A DNA stretch of 64,000 nt, taken from positions 1 to 64,000 of the forward strand of contig JAUXZS010000025.1 of the NCBI GenBank assembly GCA_030692515.1. The letters run 5' to 3'. The notes beneath the pieces are model-generated. The model had not been told where the DNA came from. It saw only the letters and a program-made list of their open reading frames with translations, and searched no databases. Below, in pieces: positions 26,901-36,405 of this stretch. This stretch comes from Bacteroidota bacterium (GTDB taxonomy: Bacteria; Bacteroidota; Bacteroidia; B-17B0; Aurantibacillaceae). A program made the position numbers and the translations under genes. Numbering within the stretch: the stretch's first letter is position 1; each line of letters begins with the position of its first letter.

Positions 26901-27287
26901 CAGCGTGTTTTTGAAAATACCGGTAAGTTTCCGGTTATGTTAGTTCAAAGAACTGATAAGGGATGTATTGATACCGTAATTAAAATTATCGAAGTAATTG
27001 ACGACTTTAATGTTTACATTCCAAATGCATTTACACCAAATGGTGATGGATTAAATGATGTGTTCTTAGTTAAAGGATTAGGCTTTAAATTAGAAGGTTT
27101 TAGCATGGAAATATTTGATCGTTGGGGAAATGCTTTATTCTTTAGCAAAGATCTTACAAAAGGCTGGGATGGAACAGTAAAATCTGTTCAATCGCAAGAT
27201 GGTGTTTATATATACAAAATAAAGGCTGTTGGCGCTAATGGCGAAGGTCGCAAGGAATATGTAGGTCATGTAACGTTAATGAAATAA
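23922..27287 (+). CDS. giant Ig-like repeat protein 1 with T9SS type B sorting domain
   Basis: From the ATG at 23922 the product is 1121 residues with a signal peptide ending NVYSQ. Residues ~20-190 form a cysteine-rich N-terminal domain (CNNAQNICNNP, GCMF, CNWNCTSTGGTGMG) shared with the third paralogue. Four or more Ig-like modules of ~82 residues follow, each with the W.GP. motif (for example YSWNGPPAFNS) and one cysteine near the start. Then comes a PKD-like part, and the last ~95 residues are a gliding-type C-terminal sorting domain (YIPNAFTPNGDGLNDVF, IFDRWGNALF, KGWDGTV, DGVYIYKI). These steer export through T9SS and surface anchoring. It has its own hairpin terminator. Confidence 0.9.
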   Translation: MKNRFLKIIAISILMFSGLSNVYSQSAAACNNAQNICNNPSFPMTVGGTGLTGLAAGPSISNPFTNPQGVNAGCMFANSPGPNWMILTVSSSGMLGFSFGAVGSANPQLCFYDWIMWPYTPTSCAGIFANTQPPTACNWNCTSTGGTGMGNPTPGATACNFQPSIPVTAGQQFVILFSNYCGVNGNVTIANNGTAGLTCSPMLVPSATACPNQAAVVTATWNGVSNISYTINPGNVVQTSPNFTVSSPVSTTYTVLAQATNTSNSVINTQTTFSLTISPNTTLAITNPTYYCSGSNVTFTVNPAGATAYSVDIPAVGTQTFANSPISIPGLSTPSTVVAYSITATYSTGCIGTGTTAVAIAPNYSITVNTTSNVCQGDLVNLTASLPTATAYAWSGPNAFSSNTQNPNIPNIQQSSSGVYTVSSNIIFNGIQCPRVNTTSVSVVPINTINVTPNFTLCQGGTLNLNANASGAVSYSWNGPPAFNSLVQNPTLTNMMPTQSGNYDVTAFFTDGVKTCSSTAISNVSVVPTFPVAVTVPNNICQYTTANISALAPTAIGYSWVGPNNFTSNLQATSITSIMPVASGMYFSTATFAIGTVSCTITGSNQINVVPVNPVIVTPTVSVCEPSNVQLSASSNGAATYSWTGPNNYTALYANPTMYFATPSLTGVYTVVTSYNNGALTCYNSNTTQVTVNPKLTFTLDAYKQMCYNTLLNVNGPVGATSYSWTSSTGFTSNSQNLTIPGIQPNQSGTYTLNVSLGPCISTQKIQIDVLTPLAFTLTPESRTICRGDSVKLVAGSIGGSQNYAYVWTPGVFLGSPTGSVQYGHPIGTTIYNLAGYDIACPNYTVFHTFTVQVNQPPMPDLQLEKAQGCQPLCLFYDTKTQNEAAITTYNFGGTQIMQADSFYYCLDQPGTYNLKITSLGKNGCSGVYDFPVPIVVFPKPQSDFDWTPDVVTTSNNQVTFNPTAKYGPITSLNWMFTGTGIDRYDTTDTQTPQRVFENTGKFPVMLVQRTDKGCIDTVIKIIEVIDDFNVYIPNAFTPNGDGLNDVFLVKGLGFKLEGFSMEIFDRWGNALFFSKDLTKGWDGTVKSVQSQDGVYIYKIKAVGANGEGRKEYVGHVTLMK

Positions 27288-27313
27288 TTATAAAAATAAA
27301 ATTATAAAAAGAG

Positions 27314-27344
27314 CCCATTGCTTATAAAGCAGTGGGTTTTTTTT
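27314..27344 (+). terminator. intrinsic terminator after Ig-like protein 1
   Basis: CCCATTGCT and AGCAGTGGG (one G-T pair) form a 9-bp stem between 27314 and 27336 with a four-to-five-base loop, followed by eight T at 27337-27344. It lies 26 bases after the stop. Confidence 0.85.
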
Positions 27345-27516
27345 GTTTCAACCAACAAAATCCTAGCTCTGAAAGTTTTTAATTCAAGTTTAGGGTTATC
27401 AAAATCGATTTAGGTGAAATAGGACATTAGATACTTCGTGAAGCACACGATAAAATGAGCGAATAGTTTTGGAGTTCTAATTGATTACTTTAATTTTATA
27501 TAAATCTATTTCACAA

Positions 27517-30500
27517 ATGAAAAACACATTAAAATTCCTATTTATTTGTTTATTTATTAATCAAACATTAATATCACAAGTAAATGTTTTACCTGCTAAT
27601 CACATACCCGGTACTACTTGCACAAATTGTGTTTGGACAACACCTACACCTACAACGGTGGGTGGGCCAAAAGGGAGTTCAAATAACAGTGTTATGAATG
27701 GTAACGGCTCAATCGCAACAACATATACACAAACAGCCTGTGGTTTAGGTTATACTCAAGTTTCAGCACGTTTACATAAAAGAGTATTTGGTGGTGTTCC
27801 TCCGGGTACCGGTACAACACAACCTTGTCCAATAGTAGTTGCAGGGATACCTGCCGGTGCTATTATTCAAGCGGCATTTTTATATGCTGGCGGTGGTGGT
27901 GCTACAGGAAGTGGAAATTTTAACGCTACTATAGTAAATCCTTCGGCTGTTAGTACAGTTTTTGCTATGACTCAAATTGGTTTTCATACTGATAAATGTT
28001 GGGGATATGGTGGTACCTGGACTTCTCGTGCTAACGTTACCGCAGCTATAACCGGAAATGGAACTTATACTCTTTCTGGATGTCCGGTAATGCCTCAAAC
28101 TCCTTCAAAAGACACTGATGGCGCAACTTTGTTTATAGTTTATGTCGACCCAGCTTTAAATGTTACCGGAAGTATTGTTATTGCTGATGGTTGTCAGGTA
28201 GGTGTTGGTGGAACAGTTAATAGTGTTATTTCGGGATTCAATGTTTGTGGTAACCCTACTATGACTCAAAACTTTATGGTAGTTGGTGATTTACAAAAAA
28301 TTTCTGCTCCAAACATCAGAATGAATAGCTTAGTTAATAATGCAACTTATCCTGTTGCCAGCCAACAAGTTTGGGATTATATTGCTGCCCCGGGTGGCCC
28401 TGCAGTTAATGGTCAGACAACTGCTAATTATGGTCTTACTAGTGGAGGCGATTGTTATTCTATTAACATGGCTGGTATGTTTTATCAAACCGGCCCTTGC
28501 TTAACTGTTACTGCGGCTAGCACTCCTTCATGTCCAACTTCAAATGCAACTGTTACTGTTTTAGGCGGAAATCCTGCATATACATATACTTGGACACCGA
28601 CTGGCCAAAATACGCAAGTTGCCACTGGTCTTGCATCCGGCACATATACAGTAAATGTTGCAGATAATCTTGGCTGTAAAACAGGAACAGCAGTAGTTTC
28701 TGTTACAACAACGCCTCTTGACCCAATCACTATTACTGGCGGTACTATTTGTACAGGTAGTAGTGTGAATTTAACGGCAAATGGCGCGCCAACCTATACT
28801 TGGGCTCCACCAGCAACATTAAATACAACGGTTGGTGCAAATGTTACTGCTAATCCACTTTCGACTACTATTTATTCTGTATCTTTTACTAATACAGCAG
28901 GTTGTGTAGGCACTCAAACTACTGAAGTAATTGTAAACCCGACACCTACGATATCGTCAGTATCCAACACTGGCCCTGTTTGTCAGGGTGTGGCGGTAAC
29001 TCTTTCGGTAAACACAAGTGTTGCGGGACTAACAACCTATTCTTGGATTGGGCCTAATGGATTTAATTCAAATATGCAAAATCCAATTATTGCTAGCGCA
29101 ATTCCAAATAATACAGGAACTTATTCGGTAACCGTTGTTAATACATTTACAAATGGTGGAGTGTGCCAAACTGTTGGCTCAACAAATCTTGGTGTTGTGC
29201 CGGTAGCTCAAGTAGTTGTTACACCCAGCTTTACGCTTTGTCAGGGAGCTACTTTAAATTTAGTTTCTGGAGCCTCTGGGGCAACGTCTTATTCATGGAC
29301 AGGGCCTGCGCCCTACACGTCTGGTTTGCAAAACCCTAGTATTTCTAATTTAATGCCATTAAACTCCGGTGATTATAGTGTTACAGCATATTACACAAGC
29401 CCTGCAACCACATTAATTTGCACGTCCGAAGCCGTGAGTAATGTATCAGTTGTTGCAACTTCTCCTGTTGTGGTAACTATGCCAAACAATCTTTGTCAAT
29501 ATGCAACAGCTAACATTAGCGCGCTAGCGCCTGGTGCCATTGGTTATTCATGGAGCGGACCTAATAATTTTAGTTCAAATACGCAAGCTGTTGTGATACC
29601 AAACATCCAACCAAACGGTACTGGAAGTTATTTCGCAACTGCTATGTTTGCAATTGGAACTGTAAGTTGTACTACTATTGGTTCAAACCAATTATCAATT
29701 GTTCCAGTGAATCCTGTTATTGTTACACCAACAGTAACTGTTTGTGAGCCAGGTAATGCTTCTTTAAACTCTAGCTCACAAGGTGCTGCAACTTATTTAT
29801 GGTCTGGCCCGAATAGTTATACTTCAAATTCTGCTAATAACACCATTTATTTCGCTACACCTTCTGCATCTGGAATTTATACAGTTTCTACGTCATACAA
29901 TAATGGTTCGTTTACTTGTTACAATTCAAATACTGTGCAATTAACGGTTAATCCAATAATTACATTCACATTAGATGCATACAGACAAATGTGCTACAAT
30001 ACTTTTTTAAATGTAAATGGACCTCCAGGTGCAACTAGTTATTCTTGGACAAGTTCGACGGGTTATACTGCTAATACACAAAACTTAACTATTCCAAGTA
30101 TTCAACCAAGTCAGGCAGGAACTTATACTTTAAATGTTCAATTAGGACCATGTATTACAACACAAAAAATAATTATTGATGTGTTAACACCTCTTGCTTA
30201 TACCTTAACGCCTCAAAATCAAACTATTTGTAAAGGTGATAGCGTCAAACTTATTGTTGGCTCAACTGGTGGAAGTCAGAATTACGCTTACGTTTGGACT
30301 CCTGGAGTATTTTTAGGTTCTCCTACAGGAAGTGTTCAATATGGCCATCCGTTAGGAACAACTATTTATAACCTAGCGGGCTATGATATTGCGTGTCCTC
30401 ACTACACGGTGTTTTATACTTTTACTGTGCAAGTTAATCAACCCCCAATGCCAGACTTACAATTAGATAAGGCACAAGGCTGTCAACCGTTATGTTTATT

Positions 30501-31239
30501 TTACAATACAAAAACACAAAATGAATCGGCTGTTACGACCTTTGATTTTGGAGGGGGACTCACTATGCAATCTGATAGTTTTTATTATTGTTTAAACGAA
30601 CCGGGAACATATAATTTAAAAATATCTTCTCTGGGTAAAAATGGATGTAAAGGTATTTATGATTATCCTGTGCCAATTGTGGTTTTCCCAAAAGCACACT
30701 CTGATTTTAATTGGACTCCGGATATTGTAACAACTAGCGATAATCAAGTTACCTTTAATCCTACTCATCAATACGGTCCTATTACAAGTATTAATTGGAT
30801 GTTTTCAGGAACAGGAATTGATGGTTATGATACTACAAACATAGAACACCCACAACGTATTTTTGAAACACCAGGAAAATACCCAATTTTATTAATTCAA
30901 AGAACAGATAAGGGTTGTATTGACACTGTTGTGAAATTCCTTGAAATAATCGAAGACTTTAATGTATTTATTCCTAATACATTTACACCAAATGGAGATG
31001 GAAATAATGACGTTTTTAATATTAAAGGTTTAGGCTTAAAAGCAACAGGTTATAGTATGGAAATATTTGATCGTTGGGGACATTCAATGTATGCAACAAA
31101 GGATGTAACTAAAGGATGGGATGGCACAGTGAAGGGTCAGACAGCTCAAGATGGCGTTTATATTTATAAAATTTATGCAGTTGGTGCAAACGGAGAAGGA
31201 AAGAAAGAATATATAGGCCATGTAACATTAATGAAATAA
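27517..31239 (+). CDS. giant Ig-like repeat protein 2 with T9SS type B sorting domain
   Basis: From the ATG at 27517 the product is 1240 residues with a signal peptide ending INQTLISQ. The N-terminal ~300 residues differ from the two flanking paralogues: ARLHKRVFGG, AAFLYAGGGGATG, VTAAITGNGTYTLSG and DGATLFIVYVDPALN resemble the DUF3344 type of secreted domain. A region like a T-rich Ig linker follows (about 330-420), then four Ig-like modules with the W.GP. motif, a PKD-like section and a type B sorting domain (FIPNTFTPNGDGNNDVF) almost identical to that of protein 1. The shared C-terminal half shows gene duplication with exchange of the N-terminal domain. Confidence 0.9.
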   Translation: MKNTLKFLFICLFINQTLISQVNVLPANHIPGTTCTNCVWTTPTPTTVGGPKGSSNNSVMNGNGSIATTYTQTACGLGYTQVSARLHKRVFGGVPPGTGTTQPCPIVVAGIPAGAIIQAAFLYAGGGGATGSGNFNATIVNPSAVSTVFAMTQIGFHTDKCWGYGGTWTSRANVTAAITGNGTYTLSGCPVMPQTPSKDTDGATLFIVYVDPALNVTGSIVIADGCQVGVGGTVNSVISGFNVCGNPTMTQNFMVVGDLQKISAPNIRMNSLVNNATYPVASQQVWDYIAAPGGPAVNGQTTANYGLTSGGDCYSINMAGMFYQTGPCLTVTAASTPSCPTSNATVTVLGGNPAYTYTWTPTGQNTQVATGLASGTYTVNVADNLGCKTGTAVVSVTTTPLDPITITGGTICTGSSVNLTANGAPTYTWAPPATLNTTVGANVTANPLSTTIYSVSFTNTAGCVGTQTTEVIVNPTPTISSVSNTGPVCQGVAVTLSVNTSVAGLTTYSWIGPNGFNSNMQNPIIASAIPNNTGTYSVTVVNTFTNGGVCQTVGSTNLGVVPVAQVVVTPSFTLCQGATLNLVSGASGATSYSWTGPAPYTSGLQNPSISNLMPLNSGDYSVTAYYTSPATTLICTSEAVSNVSVVATSPVVVTMPNNLCQYATANISALAPGAIGYSWSGPNNFSSNTQAVVIPNIQPNGTGSYFATAMFAIGTVSCTTIGSNQLSIVPVNPVIVTPTVTVCEPGNASLNSSSQGAATYLWSGPNSYTSNSANNTIYFATPSASGIYTVSTSYNNGSFTCYNSNTVQLTVNPIITFTLDAYRQMCYNTFLNVNGPPGATSYSWTSSTGYTANTQNLTIPSIQPSQAGTYTLNVQLGPCITTQKIIIDVLTPLAYTLTPQNQTICKGDSVKLIVGSTGGSQNYAYVWTPGVFLGSPTGSVQYGHPLGTTIYNLAGYDIACPHYTVFYTFTVQVNQPPMPDLQLDKAQGCQPLCLFYNTKTQNESAVTTFDFGGGLTMQSDSFYYCLNEPGTYNLKISSLGKNGCKGIYDYPVPIVVFPKAHSDFNWTPDIVTTSDNQVTFNPTHQYGPITSINWMFSGTGIDGYDTTNIEHPQRIFETPGKYPILLIQRTDKGCIDTVVKFLEIIEDFNVFIPNTFTPNGDGNNDVFNIKGLGLKATGYSMEIFDRWGHSMYATKDVTKGWDGTVKGQTAQDGVYIYKIYAVGANGEGKKEYIGHVTLMK

Positions 31240-31263
31240 TTATTTTGAAATTAATTCTTAATA

Positions 31264-31294
31264 AATCCCTCTGTAGAAATACGGGGGGATTTTT
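31264..31294 (+). terminator. intrinsic terminator after Ig-like protein 2
   Basis: AATCCCTCTGT at 31264-31274 pairs with ACGGGGGGATT at 31281-31291 (11 bp with two G-T pairs), followed by a T run. It begins 25 bases after the stop. Confidence 0.8.
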
Positions 31295-31471
31295 GTTTAA
31301 ATAACATAAATTAATGTATTTTTTTGGAACAATTACTTAGTAAATGATAACGATTAATTATTGAATACATCGGCATTTTGCCTTAAAATTAGTACCTTCA
31401 GACTCGAGAAAAAAAGAATATTTTATTAAACTTTTTGTTTCAAAAACACTTAAAAAATTATTTTGCCGAAA

Positions 31472-34400
31472 ATGAGTAAAAGTAATTTTAAAAAAATATT
31501 TTTAATAATTGCCTTATTTATTATTTGGGAAAGAAATTACTATTGTCAAAATGCAGCAGTTTGTAACAGTGCTCAAAATCTATGCACAAATGCACTTTTT
31601 AGTTTTACAGCAAGTTCAGGAACGGGATTGACACCAGGTTTAAATATTAGCAATCCGTTATCAAATCCTCAAGCGGTAAATGCTGGTTGTATGTTTACAA
31701 ATGTGGCAAACCCGCAATGGTTATTGTTAAATATTACAAGCTCAGGAAACTTAGCTTTCTCGTTTGGTGAATTTGGATCTGCATTTCCGCAAGCGGGAAA
31801 TTATGATTGGATTATGTGGCCATATACTCCAAGTACCTGTGTTGATATTTTTAATAATACGCTGCCTCCTGTTGCATGTAATTGGAATTGCACTGGTTCT
31901 GGCGGTACAGGAATGGGGCCTGTTCCAGTTGGAGCAACATTTTGTAATTATCAACCGTCAATTCCTGTAGTTCAAGGGCAACAATATATCATATTAATTA
32001 CCAATCCAAGTGGCGTAAATACCAACGTTTCTTTTTCTAGCACAGGAAGTGCAGGAGTATCCTGTAATCCATTAAATTACCCAAACCTTACAGCATGTCC
32101 CGGTCAGTTAGCTGTTTTTACAGGAACTTGGGTTAATGCCTCATCTGGTAGTTATACCCTTTATCCTGGAACAATTGTTCAAACCAACCCTTCTTTTACT
32201 GTTAGTTCTTTAGTGAATCAAGTTTATACTGTTACAGCACAAGGCTTAAATTCTTCTTTAGCCCCAATCGCCGACCAAACTACTTTTACATTAACAATTA
32301 ATCCTGTTATTCCAATTTCGATTTCAACACCAACAAATTTTTGTTACGGAAGTAATGCTACTTTTACAATAAACCCATCAGTAGGAGGAACTTTTAGTGT
32401 TACGGGGCCCGGCTATCCACAAACAATTTTCCCCACAACAAGTATTTCTATTTCAAATATTACAACACCAAATATTGGAACGTTTTCTGTTATTGCTAAC
32501 TATACCAACGGTTGCACCGGCACTCAAACAACTGCTGTAAATGTGGCTCCAAATAATTCAATTGCAATAAATACAAGCAGTAATGTTTGCCAAGGAGGCA
32601 CAATAAATTTAACCTCTGCAATGCCAACAGCCACTGCATATTCTTGGTCAGGACCGAACGCCTTTGCTTCTAATTTACAAAATCCATCTATTACTAGTAT
32701 TCTTCCAGCGTCGAGTGGCATTTATACCGTAAGTTCTAATATTAATTTTAATGGTATTGCCTGTCCAAAAACTAACACTACTCAGATTGACGTTGTTGCA
32801 ACTGGCACTATTGCTGTTACTCCAAATTTCACATTGTGTGAAGGCTCCAATTTAAATTTAACTTCTTCCGCGTTGGGTGCAGTTTCTTATTCCTGGAATG
32901 GACCAAATGCTTATGCATCTTCAGCGCAGAATCCAACTAAAATTTCTATTATACCAAACGAAGCCGGAAATTATAGCGTGGTTGCCTATTTTACTAACGG
33001 TATTTTAACCTGCACTACCGGAGCTGTGTCAAACGTTTCAGTTGTTGCTACTTCTACTGTAAATGTTGTTGTTCCTTCTAATATTTGCCAAAACGCAACC
33101 GCTAATTTATCTTCAAATGCAGTTGGTGCACTATCTTATTCTTGGTCTGGCCCAAATGCTTTTTCTTCAAATATTGCTTCGCCATCAATTTTAAATATTC
33201 AAACTAACGGCTCCGGTACTTACTCTTCAACCGCAACTTTTGCGATAGGAACTGTGAGCTGTACTACAACAGGAACGAATCAAATAAGTGTTGTGGGAAC
33301 TAATACCGTTTTAGTTACGCCAAATTTTACTTTGTGTGAAGCATCCAATTTAAATTTAACTTCAAGTGCGCTTGGCGCGGTTTCTTATTCATGGAACGGA
33401 CCAGGAGCCTACAACTCAGTTTCTCAAAATCCAACAATTAACGGCATTATTCCAACTGGTGCTGGTAATTATACTGCTATTGCTTTTTTTACTAACGGTG
33501 TTTTAACTTGCACCACTGATGCTGTTTCAAATGTTTCAGTTGTTGCTACTTCTACTGTAAATGTTGTTGTTCCTACTAATATTTGCCAAAACGCAACCGC
33601 AAATTTATCTGCGAGTGCAACAGGGGCTTTGGCTTTCTCTTGGTCTGGACCAAACGCATTTTCATCTAACATTGCCGCCCCAACAATTACCAATATACAA
33701 CCTAACGGTTCTGGAATTTATACATCAACTGCAACATTTGCAATTGGAACGGTAAGTTGTACAACAACTGGCACTAATCAAATTAGTGTTGTTACTACTA
33801 ACACCGTTGCAGTTACACCCAATTTTACATTATGTGAAGGCGCTAATTTAAATTTAACGTCTAGTGCGCTTGGTGCCGTTTCTTATTCTTGGAATGGACC
33901 CGGAGCATTTAACTCAGGTTCTCAAAACCCAACAATTAATGGTATTGTTCCCGCAACAGCCGGAAACTACACCGCAATTGCTTTTTTTACGAATGGTATT
34001 TTAACCTGTACAACCAATGCCGTTTCTAATGTTTCTGTAGTTGCAACACCAACAATTACTGTTACAGCCCCGGCCAATATTTGTCAAAATGCCACAGCTA
34101 ATTTGTCTGCAAATGCTTTGGGTGCAATTTCATATTCTTGGTCTGGTCCTAATGCTTTTACTTCAGCTATCGCAGCACCATCCATAGTTAATATACAAAC
34201 TAACGGCGCCGGCATTTATACAACAACTGCAATGTTTTCGATAGGAACGGTTAGTTGTACTAACACAACTACTAATCAAATTAATGTTGTAGGAACAAAC
34301 ACAATAAATGTTACACCAACCTTTACGATTTGTGAAAATGCAAATTTAAATTTAGTTTCAAATGCATTATCCGCAGTTTCTTATTCATGGAATGGCCCTG

Positions 34401-36325
34401 GCGGATATACATCGGCAATTCAAAATCCAACTGTTATAGCTGTAAATCCATCTGGTGCAGGGGATTATACAGCAACCGCTTTTTTCTCGAACGGTAACAT
34501 TACATGTACAACAAGTGCGGTTTCAAATGTATCTGTTGTTGCAACACCGGCAGTAAATGTAATTGTTCCAGCAAATATTTGTCAAAATGCAACCGCAAAT
34601 ATTTCTACAAATGCAGTTGGTGGTATTTCATATTTGTGGAGTGGGCCGAATGGTTTCTCGTCTAATTTGGCCTCTACATCAATTGGTAACATTCAAACAA
34701 ATGCGGCGGGTATATATACTTCAACGGCAATGTTTTCTATTGGAACGGTGAGTTGCACCAATACAGGGACTAACCAAATTAATGTGGTGGCAATTAATTC
34801 TATTTCTATCAATCCGGTGATGAACGGTTGTGCGCTGCAATCTAATGTTTTACAAGCAAATTCTTTAGGAGCTGTTTCATATTTATGGAATGGTCCAAAT
34901 AGTTTTACTGCATCTGTGGCTAATCCAACTTTATTGAATACACCGCTAACTGCTTCTGGATTTTACACCGTTACAGCATTTTATACAAATGGGGTTTTAA
35001 CTTGTACTAATTCAGGCGTATTAAATTTGATTGTTAATCCAGTAGTTAGTTTCACTTTACCGGCAAGCGAATTTATTTGTTATAATTCTGTTTTAAATAT
35101 TCCGGGGCCCGCCGGGGCAACTTCGTATACATGGGAAAATTCTGGTGGAGTGGTTTCAAACGCTCAAAATTTATCGCTGTCAAATGTTACTTCAAATCAG
35201 GCTGGAACCTATAGTTTAACTGCGGCTATTGGTTTTTGTAAAACTACGCAAACAACATTTGTAACAGTTTCTTCACCAATTAAATATTTATATGTACCAC
35301 AAAATATATCTATTTGTAGAGGAGATAGCATAAAGCTAAATGTAGCAGCCTATAACGCAAGTGGAAATTACGCTTATGTTTGGAATCCTGCTGTATTCTT
35401 AAGCTCATCTACTGGCAGTATTCAAACCGCTGCGCCAGTAGGAACAACTATATATAACGTTTCGGCTTATGATATTGCATGTCCTAATTATACAATTGCA
35501 CACACATTTACGGTTACCGTTAAGCAGCCCCCACTACCAGAATTATATTTAGATAATACTATTGGCTGCGAACCTTTTTGTGCTACTTATAATTCCAATC
35601 TTGGTGCTGGCGCTTCGTCCGTTGTTTATGATTTCGGCGGCATTAATCAAATTACTGGAGATAATTTTAATTATTGTATTAATGAACCGGGAACCTATGA
35701 GCTTAATATCCTAACTGTTGGTGTAAATGGATGCTCTGGTAAATATAAATATATTGATCCCATTATAGTTTACCCCAAGCCCCACGCAGATTTTAGTTAT
35801 TTACCTGAAATTCCTACAATAACAAATAATAAGGTTGTTTTTATTCCTACTGAATTATATGGCCCAATTATTTCACGTAGTTGGTCGTTTACAGGAACTG
35901 GAATTACAGGAATGGACACTTCCGGTTTGAGATACCCAACACGTTTTTATGAGAACACAGGAAAATTTGCAACAATGCTTATTACAACAACTGATAAGGG
36001 TTGCGTAGATACTGTTTTTAAATTAGTTGAGATAATTGATGATATGAGTGTATACATTCCAAATACTTTTACTCCTAATGGTGATGGAAAGAACGAACTT
36101 TTTATTGCACAAGGTATTGGTTTTTCAAAAGATGATTTTATAATGGAAATATTTGCAAGTAATGGTAATCAAATTTATTTCTCAAGAGATTTTAGCAGGG
36201 GTTGGGATGGCACCATAAAAGGACAGATGGCTGAGGTTGGAACTTATATTTATAAAATTAAGGTTAAAGGAACTCATGGTGAGGGCTACAAAGAATATGT
36301 AGGTTATGTTAATCTCATAAAATAA
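31472..36325 (+). CDS. giant Ig-like repeat protein 3 with expanded tandem modules, T9SS type B
   Basis: From the ATG at 31472 the product is 1617 residues; a TTG three codons upstream is possible. The signal peptide (IFLIIALFIIWERNYYCQ) is followed by the same cysteine-rich N-terminal domain as protein 1 (CNSAQNLCTNA, CNWNCTGSGGTGMG). About ten Ig-like modules follow. Two subtypes alternate, one starting VTPNFTLCE and the other VPxNICQNATANL, making 166-residue pairs. Four pairs repeat with exactly 498-bp spacing. A PKD-like part and a type B sorting domain (YIPNTFTPNGDGKNELF) end the chain. The architecture suggests a long surface stalk or adhesin; ligands are unknown. Confidence 0.9.
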   Translation: MSKSNFKKIFLIIALFIIWERNYYCQNAAVCNSAQNLCTNALFSFTASSGTGLTPGLNISNPLSNPQAVNAGCMFTNVANPQWLLLNITSSGNLAFSFGEFGSAFPQAGNYDWIMWPYTPSTCVDIFNNTLPPVACNWNCTGSGGTGMGPVPVGATFCNYQPSIPVVQGQQYIILITNPSGVNTNVSFSSTGSAGVSCNPLNYPNLTACPGQLAVFTGTWVNASSGSYTLYPGTIVQTNPSFTVSSLVNQVYTVTAQGLNSSLAPIADQTTFTLTINPVIPISISTPTNFCYGSNATFTINPSVGGTFSVTGPGYPQTIFPTTSISISNITTPNIGTFSVIANYTNGCTGTQTTAVNVAPNNSIAINTSSNVCQGGTINLTSAMPTATAYSWSGPNAFASNLQNPSITSILPASSGIYTVSSNINFNGIACPKTNTTQIDVVATGTIAVTPNFTLCEGSNLNLTSSALGAVSYSWNGPNAYASSAQNPTKISIIPNEAGNYSVVAYFTNGILTCTTGAVSNVSVVATSTVNVVVPSNICQNATANLSSNAVGALSYSWSGPNAFSSNIASPSILNIQTNGSGTYSSTATFAIGTVSCTTTGTNQISVVGTNTVLVTPNFTLCEASNLNLTSSALGAVSYSWNGPGAYNSVSQNPTINGIIPTGAGNYTAIAFFTNGVLTCTTDAVSNVSVVATSTVNVVVPTNICQNATANLSASATGALAFSWSGPNAFSSNIAAPTITNIQPNGSGIYTSTATFAIGTVSCTTTGTNQISVVTTNTVAVTPNFTLCEGANLNLTSSALGAVSYSWNGPGAFNSGSQNPTINGIVPATAGNYTAIAFFTNGILTCTTNAVSNVSVVATPTITVTAPANICQNATANLSANALGAISYSWSGPNAFTSAIAAPSIVNIQTNGAGIYTTTAMFSIGTVSCTNTTTNQINVVGTNTINVTPTFTICENANLNLVSNALSAVSYSWNGPGGYTSAIQNPTVIAVNPSGAGDYTATAFFSNGNITCTTSAVSNVSVVATPAVNVIVPANICQNATANISTNAVGGISYLWSGPNGFSSNLASTSIGNIQTNAAGIYTSTAMFSIGTVSCTNTGTNQINVVAINSISINPVMNGCALQSNVLQANSLGAVSYLWNGPNSFTASVANPTLLNTPLTASGFYTVTAFYTNGVLTCTNSGVLNLIVNPVVSFTLPASEFICYNSVLNIPGPAGATSYTWENSGGVVSNAQNLSLSNVTSNQAGTYSLTAAIGFCKTTQTTFVTVSSPIKYLYVPQNISICRGDSIKLNVAAYNASGNYAYVWNPAVFLSSSTGSIQTAAPVGTTIYNVSAYDIACPNYTIAHTFTVTVKQPPLPELYLDNTIGCEPFCATYNSNLGAGASSVVYDFGGINQITGDNFNYCINEPGTYELNILTVGVNGCSGKYKYIDPIIVYPKPHADFSYLPEIPTITNNKVVFIPTELYGPIISRSWSFTGTGITGMDTSGLRYPTRFYENTGKFATMLITTTDKGCVDTVFKLVEIIDDMSVYIPNTFTPNGDGKNELFIAQGIGFSKDDFIMEIFASNGNQIYFSRDFSRGWDGTIKGQMAEVGTYIYKIKVKGTHGEGYKEYVGYVNLIK
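32807..34798 (+). repeat. four tandem 498-bp repeats encoding paired Ig-like modules
   Basis: Equivalent codons (the Thr before the VTPNFT or VTPTFT motif) begin at 32807, 33305, 33803 and 34301; a more diverged fifth start lies at 34799. The spacing is 498 bp each time, or 166 codons. The nucleotide match between units around 33041 and 33539 is close, including synonymous sites, which points to recent unequal duplication or gene conversion. The same 498-bp spacing separates the matching modules in protein 1 (25263 and 25761), and 504 bp in protein 2 (29209 and 29713). Confidence 0.9.
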
Positions 36326-36348
36326 CCAAAAACTAAAAACTTTTCATA

Positions 36349-36380
36349 AATCCTTCTCGGTTTAACCGCGAGGGATTTTT
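36349..36380 (+). terminator. intrinsic terminator after Ig-like protein 3
   Basis: AATCCTTCTCGG at 36349-36360 pairs with CCGCGAGGGATT at 36366-36377 with one mismatch and one G-T pair, followed by T residues. It resembles in base composition the terminator after protein 2. Confidence 0.8.
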
Positions 36381-36405
36381 ATTTTTGTACAATATATAAT
36401 TTACT

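Noticed and set aside
28485-28730. Long antisense ORFs within the Ig-like genes
   Set aside because: They arise from the skewed Thr/Val/Ser-rich codons of the opposite strand, have no start context or motif, and occur at several places in all three paralogues.
32807-34798. CRISPR-like array
   Set aside because: The repeats are 498 bp long, contiguous and coding in frame; there are no short repeats with unique spacers.
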